From Tetragonia tetragonoides (taxonomy: Eukaryota; Streptophyta; Magnoliopsida; Caryophyllales; Aizoaceae): a DNA stretch of 64,000 bases. Positions 40,372-53,528 of this stretch are shown one piece after another. The position numbers and the translations under genes were made by a program. Position 1 is the first letter of the stretch. Every line of letters begins with the position of its first letter. The DNA lies in assembly GCA_038025085.1 (NCBI GenBank), contig CM076142.1, forward strand, positions 4,253,501 to 4,317,500, read 5' to 3'. The notes below the pieces were generated by a model. The model searched no databases. It saw only the letters and a program-made list of their open reading frames with translations, and was not told the DNA's origin.

Positions 40372-40591
40372 CCCCCGGGGTCGTGGCTCAATGGTAACAT
40401 CATTGGGGTTAAGGGCTTTGCCAATGTTGCCCAAGGTCAGGGGTTCGAGACTTGCTCGAAGCATCCCCTCCCCCTTCTGGCCTACCTCAGTGTGTGGGAC
40501 TGTTGAGTCCTGTTGCGACTAATTCTCATACAATGGCCTAGGGGTGGGTCGGTGCGGGCTTCCGGTTATAAACGTTTTGCAAAGATTGATC
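40372..40591 (+). mobile_element. tRNA-derived SINE with 12-bp target duplication
   Basis: A tRNA-like head (GTCGTGGCTCAATGGTAAC, box B GGGGTTCGAGACTTG near 40440) is followed by CCTCAGTGTGTGGGACTG and GGTGGGTCGGTGCGGGCTTC. GATCAACATTAT occurs at 40360-40371 and 40592-40603. It lies next to the Au-like copy and belongs to a different family from the SINE at 9447. Confidence 0.8.
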
Positions 40592-40603
40592 GATCAACAT
40601 TAT

Positions 40604-43600
40604 TCATTTATTAAAGATGACGAAATTTACAAGAAATTTAATTTATTTTTGGTTTTCTTCATTCAATTTAATTTGCTTGGCTGGAGCCTGAAGGAATTCA
40701 TTGATTTTAATAATAAATAAAATTAATTTTGGGTAGCAAGCAGCTGCTCAATAGTTATTCATGGTGGGCATTCATACAAGACTGATGGCATCAAATAAAG
40801 AGTACACTAATGGCTAGTAATATCAAGGTGGGTACGTTTTTATTCGCAGTTGTAGAAAAAAGATGGCATGACATGAATGAATAATGAAAAGGGTCGCACA
40901 AAGTAGTCATGAAATTAATGTTATAATGAATTCAAGATGTAATGGTAGAGAAATCAGAGGCATATGATGACATCAGTGCTTGCAATTAACATGCATCCAT
41001 ACTATTGTACTACTCTCATGTCTACTAGAGGTAAATTTCCATTTACTATGAATTACTAATTCAATTGTTGCTTGAAAGTAACATTTTGAAAATTTTGAGT
41101 ATGTTAGTCCAAATTAGCCCTAAGAATTAAAAGTTTCTAGACACTAACATCACTAAAGAAAAACAGAAGATGATGTTGTACAAGCTTCTAGATTACACTT
41201 AAAAGTGTAAGCTGGACGCTTTTTCCTCTATTCAAATAGTACTCCCATTATATGGTTCATGATTATTTTTTCATCTCAATTTGTGATTTCCATCAAAATA
41301 AAACACCATGTTTGAAATTGCTAGGTATGATAGGCAAAAAGATTAGAAGAGAAACTATAACATATATCTCCAAAAGATCAACCCTATAAAAAAACTAGGT
41401 TTTTTCTAATCCAAAAAGAAAAAAAGAACTCGGTGTTTTATATGCTATTGCATAATTGGTCAGATTACGGAAGACTCGATTGTTCAGGTCCCGGAAAATA
41501 AAGTTTATATATATATACTTTATGTGCGTGGTAATTCATGGTATAATTCAAAAAATTCACATGGCTATAAAGGGGACGATAGTCATATTAATGAAAATGG
41601 TCCTATATTCTCACGTAATATATTTGATCTATCAGTAGAAATCTTGAAGGATATATCGTTAGAATCTAGAGTTCACATATAACAATACTCATGGACTCAC
41701 TGACGTTAAATTAATACATGACTCACTTTCCTCTAAAAATAAAGTAAAAAATACAAGTGTCACAAGTCAAGTGAAACTATTTAGATGTACACATTTGGAT
41801 CATGTAAAAAAGGGGGGGACCCTGAAATTGGCATGCATAATACGAGCACATAGATAACTAGTAGTGAGAGCGACCCTCAAGGTACTTTGGGGCAAGCAAG
41901 GAGGGCTAATAAGCCTGGTCTTAAAGGTGTATAGAATGGCCAATGAAAGGATCAATGCTTCTTACACCATGCACCAAAATTAAAGAAAACTGATGTGAAT
42001 TGATAGAAGGGTGATCGAGTAGTCGAGATTCTATAAAAATCATCATTATCGATATTTTCAATAAATTAGTATCTATTCAAACGTCTTTATATTAATCACA
42101 GAGTGCTTTTCTTAAGCAGATAGAACTATTGGTGCATACGTATTACGTGATGTTGTACTATCAACTATATTTAGGTAGGTATAGCTAGTGAAGGATAATC
42201 TTATTCCATCAACTCTCTTTTTTTCCCATTTTTTTATAGGGTAGGATTTTTGGATGATTTAATGTGATTATTTTTAAAGCAATGCGAGATACTTCTATTA
42301 AAAGTATTTTATTTTGTTATCAAACTACAATTCTTATTTTATTTTTTATTTTTACTTCATTTTCAAACAGAGAATTAACTAAAATTGGGTAGAGGAGTTT
42401 GTTGAACACTTCTTTACCTACTCATAACCATGACTAGATTTGACCGATCTTGTTCAAAATTCAGAATCTTGCTTGACTCTTAACTTATATGCTCCTTAAC
42501 AATAACATGGACTATTCACATTAGTTGTGTTAGGTCAAACGAACTCACCAACACTACTTATTGGAGTCTGACTCAAGGATAATCAAATTTGACAGACCCA
42601 TTGAAAGCAACTTCTTGCTCATATATATATAAATATATACTTCCTCAAAACACTTCATGCATTGCCTTACATGACTATCAAACAATGCATGCACCAACTA
42701 ATTAAATTTGATAGTGATTTACAATTTTTGAAAATCATAATTTATTTTTTTTAGAATTTCTTTAGCGCAAAGACAACTATATAAAACGGGATAAAGACAG
42801 ATTTTGAATCCAGATCGCTCTACAATACGTAATAATTTTAACAAATAAACTAGTTGACTCGACTTAAAATCTCAATATATCAAATCAAATACCCTACTCA
42901 GTTTTAAATTTGTTTCAGAGAATCTCAGAGTATGAAAGAGAACATAGATGAAGGTCAAAATGGAGGTTGTAGGAGCCTATAGGTGCTAGAAATTATTCCA
43001 AATCTCCGAATTTCTCTCCATGTATTTGCAGAATATTTAGAATGAAATGGGCCTAGTTACAGCTAACAGATTTTATGACTGTGGTCTATCATGTGGGAAT
43101 GTAAACTAATTAAAAAGTTTAATACCTCTCAAAAAAAAAATTAAAAAGTTTAATTTGGAATGGGGCCTTGTCATAAACATATTTAATTAGCGATTAATTG
43201 CATAGCTAATTGCCCCCCACCCCCTGCCTTGATTGCGGGCCGAACTTGATTTATTACCCATTTGTAACTAATCGCCCATCATTAATTAAGCTATGACGCA
43301 CAATTAGTTAAAAACATTTATAAGCCATCACGTGTACTGTCCCTTCTAATTACTCTTATTTTTACTAATCTCTTTCCATTTTAATGTAATGTAGCTCAGT
43401 AGCTCACTGATAATAACAATAATAATACTAATGATTTCTACTAGGAGTATTTAATTTCGCTCGTTTCATATGGTCCCTACTGCCACCACGTCACCCCGAA
43501 AAAAAAAGGAAAAAGAAAAAAGAAAAAAGAAAAGGGCGAAAAATCTTAAAATCTCAAAACAGGAAATTTGACTTTACAAAACCTTCTTGAATGTTGTCAC

Positions 43601-43800
43601 TCTCATTCATGCAAAGTTAGAAACCTCATTGATCAAAAAATTAAATGTCAGGTACCAAAGTGCACCCATATTGAGCGAGAAAACAGATAAAGAGTTAAGA
43701 GAGAGAGAGAGAGAGAGAGAGAAGCAAAAATGAAGATAAACACTACTTACCTTTAATTAAGGGTAACTAATTAAACAAGATAGAAGGAAGATCAAAGCCT
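40604..43800. other. Gene-free spacer
   Basis: AT-rich sequence without convincing coding, RNA or transposon structure. 42595-42650 has short AT tracts, 43210-43235 a C-rich run, and 43695-43722 a (GA)n tract. Short open frames here have no family motif. Confidence 0.5.
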
Positions 43801-44114
43801 TTACTTTACTATTTTCTACTACAACTACTAATTAATAAAAATATAAATATAAAAAAAAAATTAAAAAAAAAATCCTCCATTTGGTTGCCGAGAAGACGGA
43901 AAATACTTACCGCCCCCAAATTCACCTTTCTACCCCCTCTTCCATTTTTTACCCTCCCCCGTCTTTTGGGCAACCAAACATCGCCTCTCAATAGAGAAAG
44001 CCGGAGTCCCATTAACTACCAAATTTTAAAAAATAAAATAAAATAACAAGCTAGAGAGAATTTTAACTGGCACCATTTTTTTGCTTCTTCTTCTCCTTGT
44101 TTGTTGTTGAATCA

Positions 44115-44263
44115 TCAGAATCTACGGCGCCTTCGGTTACTAACACCGGCGTAATTGATATTGATATTCATATCATTTTCATTACCCCTGTTGTTGTTGT
44201 TGTTGTTGTCATCAAAATCCATGTTCATGTGATCATCTTCATCGTCGTCGTCACTGCTACTCA

Positions 44264-44294
<31 letters not shown>

Positions 44295-44681
44295 GGTGGT
44301 GGTGGTGTTGCTGGGGAGAAAATCAAGGAGTACAGTGCTCTTACATTTAGGACACCTTGGATCTACTTCAGACAACATAACATACATAAGACATCTCGGA
44401 CAACCAACCAAAACCATTGACATCGATTCTGGACTGCTTGAGTACTTCAAGCTGTCCTCTGAAGAAACACATGACCTCGGTGGTGACATGTCAGGCGATG
44501 ACGATGATGTTGAAGATGATGACGTGGACATCCTTTGTGGTCCCCTCACTGCTACACGTGGAGGTGATAGATTCAGCTTCAAATCCAGCTCCCCGTTGTG
44601 GTTGTTGCGGTTGTTGTTGTTGTTGTTGTTGTTGTTGTTGACGATGTTGATGTTCTCACTTCTCCTGTTTCTCCTACTCAT
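44115..44681 (-). CDS. GIR1: GIR1-like EAR-motif transcriptional corepressor
   Basis: A 188-residue uninterrupted frame. It starts MSRRNRRSE, then an asparagine run, then the EAR repression motif LDLKLNLSPP at 32-41. A serine-rich stretch follows, with SPPRSCVSSE, LKYSSSPESMSMVLVGCPRC and MLSEVDPRCPKCKSTVLLDFL. This central block with two CPxC pairs (Cys 94, 97, 110, 113) is the hallmark of the Arabidopsis GIR1/GIR2 family (GL2-interacting repressors). Those proteins bind TOPLESS through the EAR motif and act in the nucleus in epidermal and root-hair patterning. The C-terminus adds further Asn and Asp/Glu runs and ends RRRRRF; it is longer than in Arabidopsis because of trinucleotide expansions (AAC/GAT). 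A 5' UTR intron is likely at 44807-44694 (GTAAGT...GGTTAG). The assignment to the family is firm; which paralogue is not. Confidence 0.9.
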
Positions 44682-44998
44682 CTTGATTATTGCCTAACCA
44701 AAACAAAAACAAGACAAAAATTAATCAAAATTTAAAATTCAAAATTCAGAACTACCCAAATAAAAAAAAAATTGATCAAATTGAATTAAATAAAACAGAG
44801 GACTTACTTAGAAATTGAAAGAAGGGGGAAAAAAGAGGAGAGAGAAAGGGGTTAGGTTTGTTAAACAAGAAATAATGATGAGAAATAAGAAAGGAGGGTT
44901 GGGAATAGTTCATGTGAAGGTCATTATATAGAGAGGGGTTGGGGTTGGGGTTGGGGTTGAGTTGAAGGGTGAAGAGGGTGTATTTATTTCTTAATTAA
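44682..44998 (-). promoter_or_regulatory. GIR1-like core promoter: TATA box and G-quadruplex motif
   Basis: On the minus strand CTATATAA (44931-44924) is a good TATA box, about 245 bases before the ATG. Directly upstream, at 44935-44960, the plus strand has four GGGG runs separated by TT, which fits a G-quadruplex on the template strand. The leader contains CT-rich tracts and the predicted 114-bp intron. Confidence 0.6.
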
Positions 44999-45014
44999 AG
45001 TATGGATAGGAATT

Positions 45015-45210
45015 TTTTTTTTTTTTGGTCTTTGCCAAGGGTATTCACCGTCGATCACAGTAACTAACTCTCTCGCCCCAAATGTCAGCGCAGTAAGCGG
45101 TAGGGGGCTGGCCAAGGAATTTTTTTCCATTCGCAATAGTTGGGATTCGAACCCCCAACCAGTTGTTTAAGGGATGAAGTGCTGAACCACTACACCAACC
45201 CATCTTGTTT
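45015..45210 (-). mobile_element. tRNA-derived SINE with perfect 16-bp target duplication
   Basis: On the minus strand the head reads GGGTTGGTGTAGTGGTTCAGC with box B GGGGGTTCGAATCCC, followed by GGCCAGCCCCCTACCG and GATCGACGGTGAATACCC and an A-rich tail (plus-strand poly-T at 45015). AGTATGGATAGGAATT flanks it at 44999-45014 and 45211-45226 without mismatch, so it is young. It lies a few dozen bases upstream of the GIR1-like promoter. Confidence 0.9.
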
Positions 45211-45226
45211 AGTATGGATAGGAATT

Positions 45227-47423
45227 AAAGATGGAGAGAGAGAGAAAGAAATAAGAAAAGAGGTGGAGGTGGAGGGAGGAGATTGAATTGAATTGTTGAA
45301 CAAAGAGAAAAAATTAAAGAAAATAAAAAAGAGGATGAAAAAGAAGACGACGAGTGTAAAATTAAAAGCTGTTTAGGAAAAATTTAATGATAGTGTTGAA
45401 AAAAAGAAATAAACAAATTGAAATGAAATCTTTCTAAGGTGTATTTGTATTTGTAGGTAAGAGAGAGAAAAAAAAGGAGAGAGAGAGATAATTAAGATTG
45501 GGGGAATAATTGCATGTGGTAAGGTGCTGAGAGCCTTCATTCATTCATTACGTATTCTTAGTTTGTGTTTTATTGCCCTTCATTTCCCCTGCCCCTCCTT
45601 TAGCTCACTCCCATTTTCTTATTATTAGGATTTAATTATATTAAAATTATTGTTAATAATAATATAAAATTGGGGTTTTAATTAATTTTTTCCCCCATAA
45701 TTAAATTCTGAATCTAACGGCTATTATATTTTATACTAGTACTAGTATATAGGTATCCAGAAAATCTTATAGCCAATTTGGTCAAATTGTGTACTAGTTT
45801 ATTGAGTTTGACATCTCGCGCCTCTTCTTCTTGTCAAACCCTTCTGGTTCACTTATACTATTCCTTTTTCTTTTTTCTTTTGCTACTTTCACTAATGAGT
45901 GGAAATGGAACTTTGTCTATTTTTCGTTTCCTCTGTTTTTCTCCCAAAAATTAACATAAACATATTACTTAATTATTCTAGTTTGTTATACTTATACTTA
46001 TACCATGTCAATTTGAAATGTATTCTATAAGTAACGCCCTTGAAATCTGCTTTATTCTAATAAGAAGTCTTCTCTCTTTGTACGTTTGACATCCTCGAGT
46101 GCTCCTCCACCTAATTAATACCCTTTTCTTTTAGTGATATCACATTTGATAGCTAGCATAAATTAAATTTCATTTAAATAGAAACAAAAAACGTTATTGC
46201 ATATTTGTATTAACTTGCGTTGAATTATATGGAGTCATGGAGATTGCGTGTGCAAAGAAGACTTTTAAAAGTCATATTTCCTTATTGTAATATCCGCATG
46301 GAATCTGTGTAATGGCTTAATTAGAAGAAACTGGAACGAGTTATGTGTCTTTTGTAATTAGTACAAATTGAAAAAATGAAATAGGAAAGGAAATCTTAAA
46401 TTAACTTTCAGATCAGACAAGTATTACTAAAGGCAATTAGGCATTAGTCATGCAACTGTTCTTGATTCCATTTCTGTCAATCGAGTAGGCACAACGCAAA
46501 CAAGCACTTTTGCATATAGATAGAATGTAGATAATTTGGGTGCTTTTCATTCAAATTTCTGGTAGTAGCTAGCTAATTATAACCCCGTGATATAAATTAG
46601 GATTTATTTTTCATTCAGATTTGCGGTTCCTGAAGTTGGATACTTAGCCAAGCAAACTACTATATTAATGAAATGTCCACTTCTTTTATATATCATCGAA
46701 ACAGATATGGTTTCTCCTATTTCTGGTAAAACTTCACACTCAAATTCCTGTTCCTTACTGTTTGGAATTAAAGCGGGCAGTATTGTCGTTTTACTCCAAA
46801 TTATGACTTTTCTTGTTAGATTTTGGAAATTGTAAAATCAACCAAAATATGCACATTAAGAAAAACAATTATTAAGAAATGAAGAATATATGGCAAGGCC
46901 ATCATAAAATTTCGACATAAGTTCTCTTTAAGGTGAGAAACGGAAGCAAAGGGCAGGACGCGGCACGACGTGAATAATGGAAGAAAATATTACGACAAAA
47001 TGAAATACAAAATGTAAATAGAACGGTGCGAAATGAAATAGAACGAAATGGAGAATAAAACGCAACATGAAAATGACGAAAAGACGTGCACGACCCGGAG
47101 TTGAAACTTGTGTCGATTATATGGCCGCAAAGTCCATAGAATTAGACGGCGGCTCACATATCACATTGTAATTTTTAAATTTAGCTAAGTGTAGAACTTT
47201 TTCCTGTACATCAAAAGAGAAAATAGATGTTTTCGTGAGTATTAAAAAAGGATGTGGTACAACAATAGTACGTACTTGATAGTATTACAAGTTTACAACC
47301 ACTGTCAGGTGACTAGGAGGCAGCAAACTCACATGTTTGAGAAAGCAAGAACTATACCCAAAATAAATGGTTCCCTGACAAGCCACATACACCTTACTGT
47401 ACATTATAAAAATGAATTACGTA
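45227..47423. other. Gene-free region upstream of the GIR1-like gene
   Basis: It starts with GA-rich tracts (45235-45250, 45460-45490) that may belong to the distal promoter of the GIR1-like gene. The rest is AT-rich and shows no coding, RNA or clear repeat signal. Confidence 0.5.
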
Positions 47424-48257
47424 CTCCATCCATTTCACAAGGTATATTTTGACTTTATTTTTGTTTTACAATATAAGATATATTTTGACTTTCAACACTT
47501 TTAAATAAATATTTATTGCTAGTTTTCGTACTTTACCCTTCATTTTTCTTGTCATTTACTTCTTTTCCAATGGTTCAATCATATGATCTCAAGGGTTGGC
47601 ACATTCCTACTCTTTCTCTCCTTTCTCTCCTTCCTCTTCCTTTCTCTCTCCTTCTTCACCACTCTCTCTCCTCCCCACTCCCCCACTTGCACACCTAATG
47701 TCACCTTATGGTGAGATTAGGGTCCTTCCTAATCATGAGATTAGGCAAAAATTTGTGCTTCTTTTCTCTTACCAATGTTGCATTTAATTCTTAGATAGTT
47801 TAGTCTTTTTACCATCTACTCCCTCCGGTTCATGGAAATCTTGACGTTTGGAGAATAGGACTAATATTAAGGAAAACGCATTTTAGCACAAAAATTCCAA
47901 ATTTACCCTTAAAAGAGCACATGAGGTATTAAGAGAGAGAAAATAATATTTTAGTGGGTATTTATTACTTTCTTTGCTTTTCTATTACTTTTCTTACTTT
48001 TGTAGCTAGTGGCGTGAGAAATCTTTTTTTTATTTATTTATTTCATTGCACATGGGGGTGAGAAGGTGGGAGGGGTAAAACAGTAAAGGGTGCTCAAATA
48101 CATTACCATATAAGAGAACGTAAAGATTTCCATGGTCCAAACATAAGTGAAAAGCGTAAAGATTTCCGTGGATCAGAGGGAGTATTTTTTTTAAATTCAC
48201 AATTTTTTAATTTGTGTGCAAAGTTAAAAAATGACTTATATTATGAAACGGAGAGAG
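47424..48257. mobile_element. Stowaway-like MITE (outer), interrupted by a second one
   Basis: The left end CTCCATCCATTTCACAAGG and the complement of the right end, CTCTCTCCGTTTCATAATA, are Stowaway-type (Tc1/mariner) inverted repeats. TA flanks both ends (47422-47423, 48258-48259). Without the nested copy and its extra TA it would be about 468 bp. Confidence 0.75.
47819..48182. mobile_element. Stowaway MITE nested in the previous element
   Basis: The left end CTCCCTCCGGTTCATGGAAA and the complement of the right end, CTCCCTCTGATCCACGGAAA, match well. Target TA lies on both sides (47817-47818, 48183-48184). The length is 364 bp. It is non-coding. Confidence 0.9.
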
Positions 48258-48520
48258 TACTTAACAACTATGATAATTTAGGCCAAAATTGTTGAGGAAG
48301 TTTTGTAAGATTACCTGATTACATGTCATAACAAATAAAATAAAAAAAATAAAAATTACAAAATGTGAATATGCACACAATGTTGCAGTTGATCAATAAT
48401 CTTCATTTCTGCTGTGTGAAGTGTTGAGGTTTTTTGTTCCGAGAATGGAGTGTTGTTTGTGATTTGTATAGCACTTTAGGTAATGCTATACTTTATTTTT
48501 GTTAATTATTATCTTTATTG

Positions 48521-48522
<2 letters not shown>

Positions 48523-48598
<76 letters not shown>
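48523..48598. repeat. (AT)n microsatellite, ~75 bp
   Basis: Uninterrupted TA dinucleotide tract. Confidence 0.95.
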
Positions 48599-48601
<3 letters not shown>

Positions 48602-49964
48602 GGTTGTAGAAAACTCTTGTTGTTATTATTTTCTCTATAAGCCATACATACTTGTCAATGGTCACAATGAGAGAAGCAGATGGTAGACGTTACAAGTTTA
48701 CAACTAACCAATTTGTATGACAGTAAAGTATAATCCTCTTTTAAGAAGCGACGTGATTAACGCTCTTTTTAGTTGGGCGAAAATTTATTTTCATCTGAAA
48801 AACATTTTCAGTTGAAAATCATATAAAATGTACTAATTTTATTCACATTTTCCGTTAATAATTAGATAGAAAGAGAAAACTAGACTATAAATTAACGTTG
48901 CTTAAAATAACAGATACTCGTGATCATCAATATAATGACTTCAACTAATAATAGTACGTATGTATACAACCAATTTCTCTATTATGCACTTAAAATCTTA
49001 CATGACCAATTGACCATCCACGAGGTGTAATAACATCCAAATAACTATGATTTTTTATTTTAAATTTTCGATCTCAAGCCACTGATCATACTCTCTTATT
49101 ACTCTCAAGTCTCATAGTCATCGCTAATTGAACGTGGGCTATAATTGCAAGACTAAAACTGACAGTTACATTCTCCATATATGGTGGTCATGCTGGTACA
49201 TATATACTGGTGAGGTGACTTCCAAAGCTGGCGTATCATTGTTTGACCATGCAATATAGTTTTAAGATGTCATCGATCATGTTATATACTGCGGCTCTAT
49301 TTGCCTCTGTTTAATTTCGTGTAATTTTATCACTTAAATAATTACTTATTTCAAGTATAATATCATCGAAAAAATCTCAAAACATATTTTTAAAATTTAA
49401 ACGAGTCTAATATTAAATATTTTTAGACGAGTTTAAGATGATTAAAAATCAAACTACAAAAATCGATTCAATTCAGTTCAATTTTATCGAGCTGAAAAAG
49501 AACGGAGCCCGAATGAAAAGAAAAAAAGATGTACGTATAAAATAAACTCCTATCTTAGCTATATAGTACGTATTGGTGAAGTACTTCAGTTAAATGGTTA
49601 CAGAGGTTATATTTATGCAAAAGATGAAATAATGAATTCAACTAACCATATTAATGCTTATTGAAGAAGGATCTGCCGGATCCCAAAAACGGTATTAATG
49701 ATGTAACTAACGTCCTACTATTATTAATTAATATTAAGTGCAGCCATTGGATCAAAGCGAGTTAATTCCTTTTTAGACCATCATCAGTCGTTCCTGGTGA
49801 CGTCAATATCTACCCATCCAACGGTTCTCATCTTCAAGTTGGTTAGTCCTCATTCAAGATGGTATCACCTACATTGGTCTACTTCGCTAACGGGCTGGTG
49901 TACGAGATTTCCGTTTATTCGGTGCATTTTAGGATCGATTTTTCAAACCAATACCAATTAATAG
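48599..49964. other. Gene-free spacer
   Basis: AT-rich sequence with no recognised gene, RNA or repeat boundary. Confidence 0.5.
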
Positions 49965-50163
49965 GTTTTTTTTTAGTTTACAATCAAGGGTATCCACCGT
50001 TACCACAGTGACTATTCCTCCGCACTAGCTTGTAGGCATTTTAAAGGGCAAGATAATTGGCTAAAGAATTTAAAGTTGCTCATTGCTCAAGGCGAGATTC
50101 GAATCCTCGACCTAGCTTGGTTAATGATGGATTAGTCCCTACCACTCAATCACACCTACTTGG
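49965..50163 (-). mobile_element. tRNA-derived SINE, same family as 9447-9678
   Basis: On the minus strand the head reads AGGTGTGATTGAGTGGTAGGG with box B GGATTCGAATCTCG. It continues GCCTACAAGCTAGTGCGG and TAACGGTGGATACCC to an A-rich tail (plus-strand T run at 49965-49974). Body and head match the SINE at 9447-9678. No clean target duplication was found. Confidence 0.75.
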
Positions 50164-50257
50164 TTAATTACAATTTATAGGTGCGTGGGGTATTCTATGT
50201 TCTTGTATGTTTAGTTAGTTTAGTTTAGTTCAATTCAATTTAATTCATTAGATGAAT

Positions 50258-50875
50258 TCAGTCTTGTATGAGATCAACTTGTAATCTAATAGCCAAGAGC
50301 AGGGGTGTAACTGAGTCGAGCCGACTCGGTCAAAACTCGGCTCAAGCTCGGGTCAAACCGAGCTCGAACCGAGCCCGATCCTACTATGGCTCGGCTCGGT
50401 TGGCTTGATTTAGGTAAGTTTCCTCTCTATTCGAATAAAACCATTAAATATTTTTAGAGATTTCTTATTTTTTTAAGATTTTTTTTCTTCATATGAGAAT
50501 GTGCAAGGGATCATTATAGTCGAATTCAATTGCAATTATTTTAGATCAATTTTTTCTTACGTTTGTAATGATGAGTTTGAATTTGAGCCGAGCCAAACCG
50601 AGCCGAGCCGAGCCGAGCCACGAGCCTAAATTGAGCCGAGCCCGAGCTTTGATTTTTCCGGCTCGGCGAGCTTCGAGCCGAGCCCGAGTCCAGCCAAAAC
50701 AAACCGAGCCAGGCCTAGCTCAGGCTCGACTCGACTCGTTTACACCCCTAGCCAAAAGGGTGGTTATTTAGAAATATAGGGATCACTTATCATGAATTGT
50801 GACTATTATTTTACTAAAAAGCGACATTGTCACAACGAAAATACAGAAAGAATGTCTTATACATATAAGTTTTGG
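50258..50875. repeat. GTCTTA/GTGACC MITE-like copy, split by a hAT element
   Basis: TCTTGTATGAGATCAACTTG lies on the left of the hAT-like element, and GGTGGTTATTTAGAAATATAG, GGGATCACTT, ATTGTGAC, AAAAAGCGAC and ATGTCTTATACATATAAG on the right. The order matches the copy at 30570-30733. Confidence 0.6.
50299..50749. mobile_element. hAT-like non-autonomous element (CGAGCC-rich)
   Basis: The left end AGGGGTGTAACTGAGTCGAG and the right end (complement AGGGGTGTAAACGAGTCGAG) are inverted repeats. AGCCAAGA (50291-50298) and AGCCAAAA (50750-50757) look like an 8-bp target duplication with one change. The interior is full of GAGCCGAGCC units. The short frame read through it is an artefact. Confidence 0.8.
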
Positions 50876-51090
50876 CGCTTCATATGTATTAAAGTGACGA
50901 AACAGATTTTGCACCCAAAAAAAAGTGATTAAACAGAAACCTCATTATTGGTTCAAATTAAGTGTCATTTTAAAGTTTTTTTCCTTTAATTTCAATAAAG
51001 TTTCGGTTTTACCTATCAAAATCTCATATAATTATAACCATAAAACTCTTTTTTTACTTTATTTTTCTGTAATTATTAAATGAAGGTTAC

Positions 51091-53450
<2,360 letters not shown>

Positions 53451-53528
<78 letters not shown>
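53451..53528. repeat. (ATT)n microsatellite
   Basis: An ATT trinucleotide tract directly follows the 5' LTR of Copia-2. It pairs with the tract on the other side of that element. Confidence 0.95.

Noticed and set aside
44097..44697. Plus-strand frames opposite the GIR1-like gene rich in Val, Leu or Cys
   Set aside because: They are the complement of AAC/GAT tracts. The minus-strand frame has the conserved EAR and CPxC motifs.
44935..44960. (TTGGGG)n as an interstitial telomere repeat
   Set aside because: The typical plant telomere unit is TTTAGGG. Only four units occur and they fit better as a local G-rich promoter tract.
50568..50771. Open frame rich in SRAKPSRAEPS
   Set aside because: It translates GAGCC repeats of the hAT-like element.
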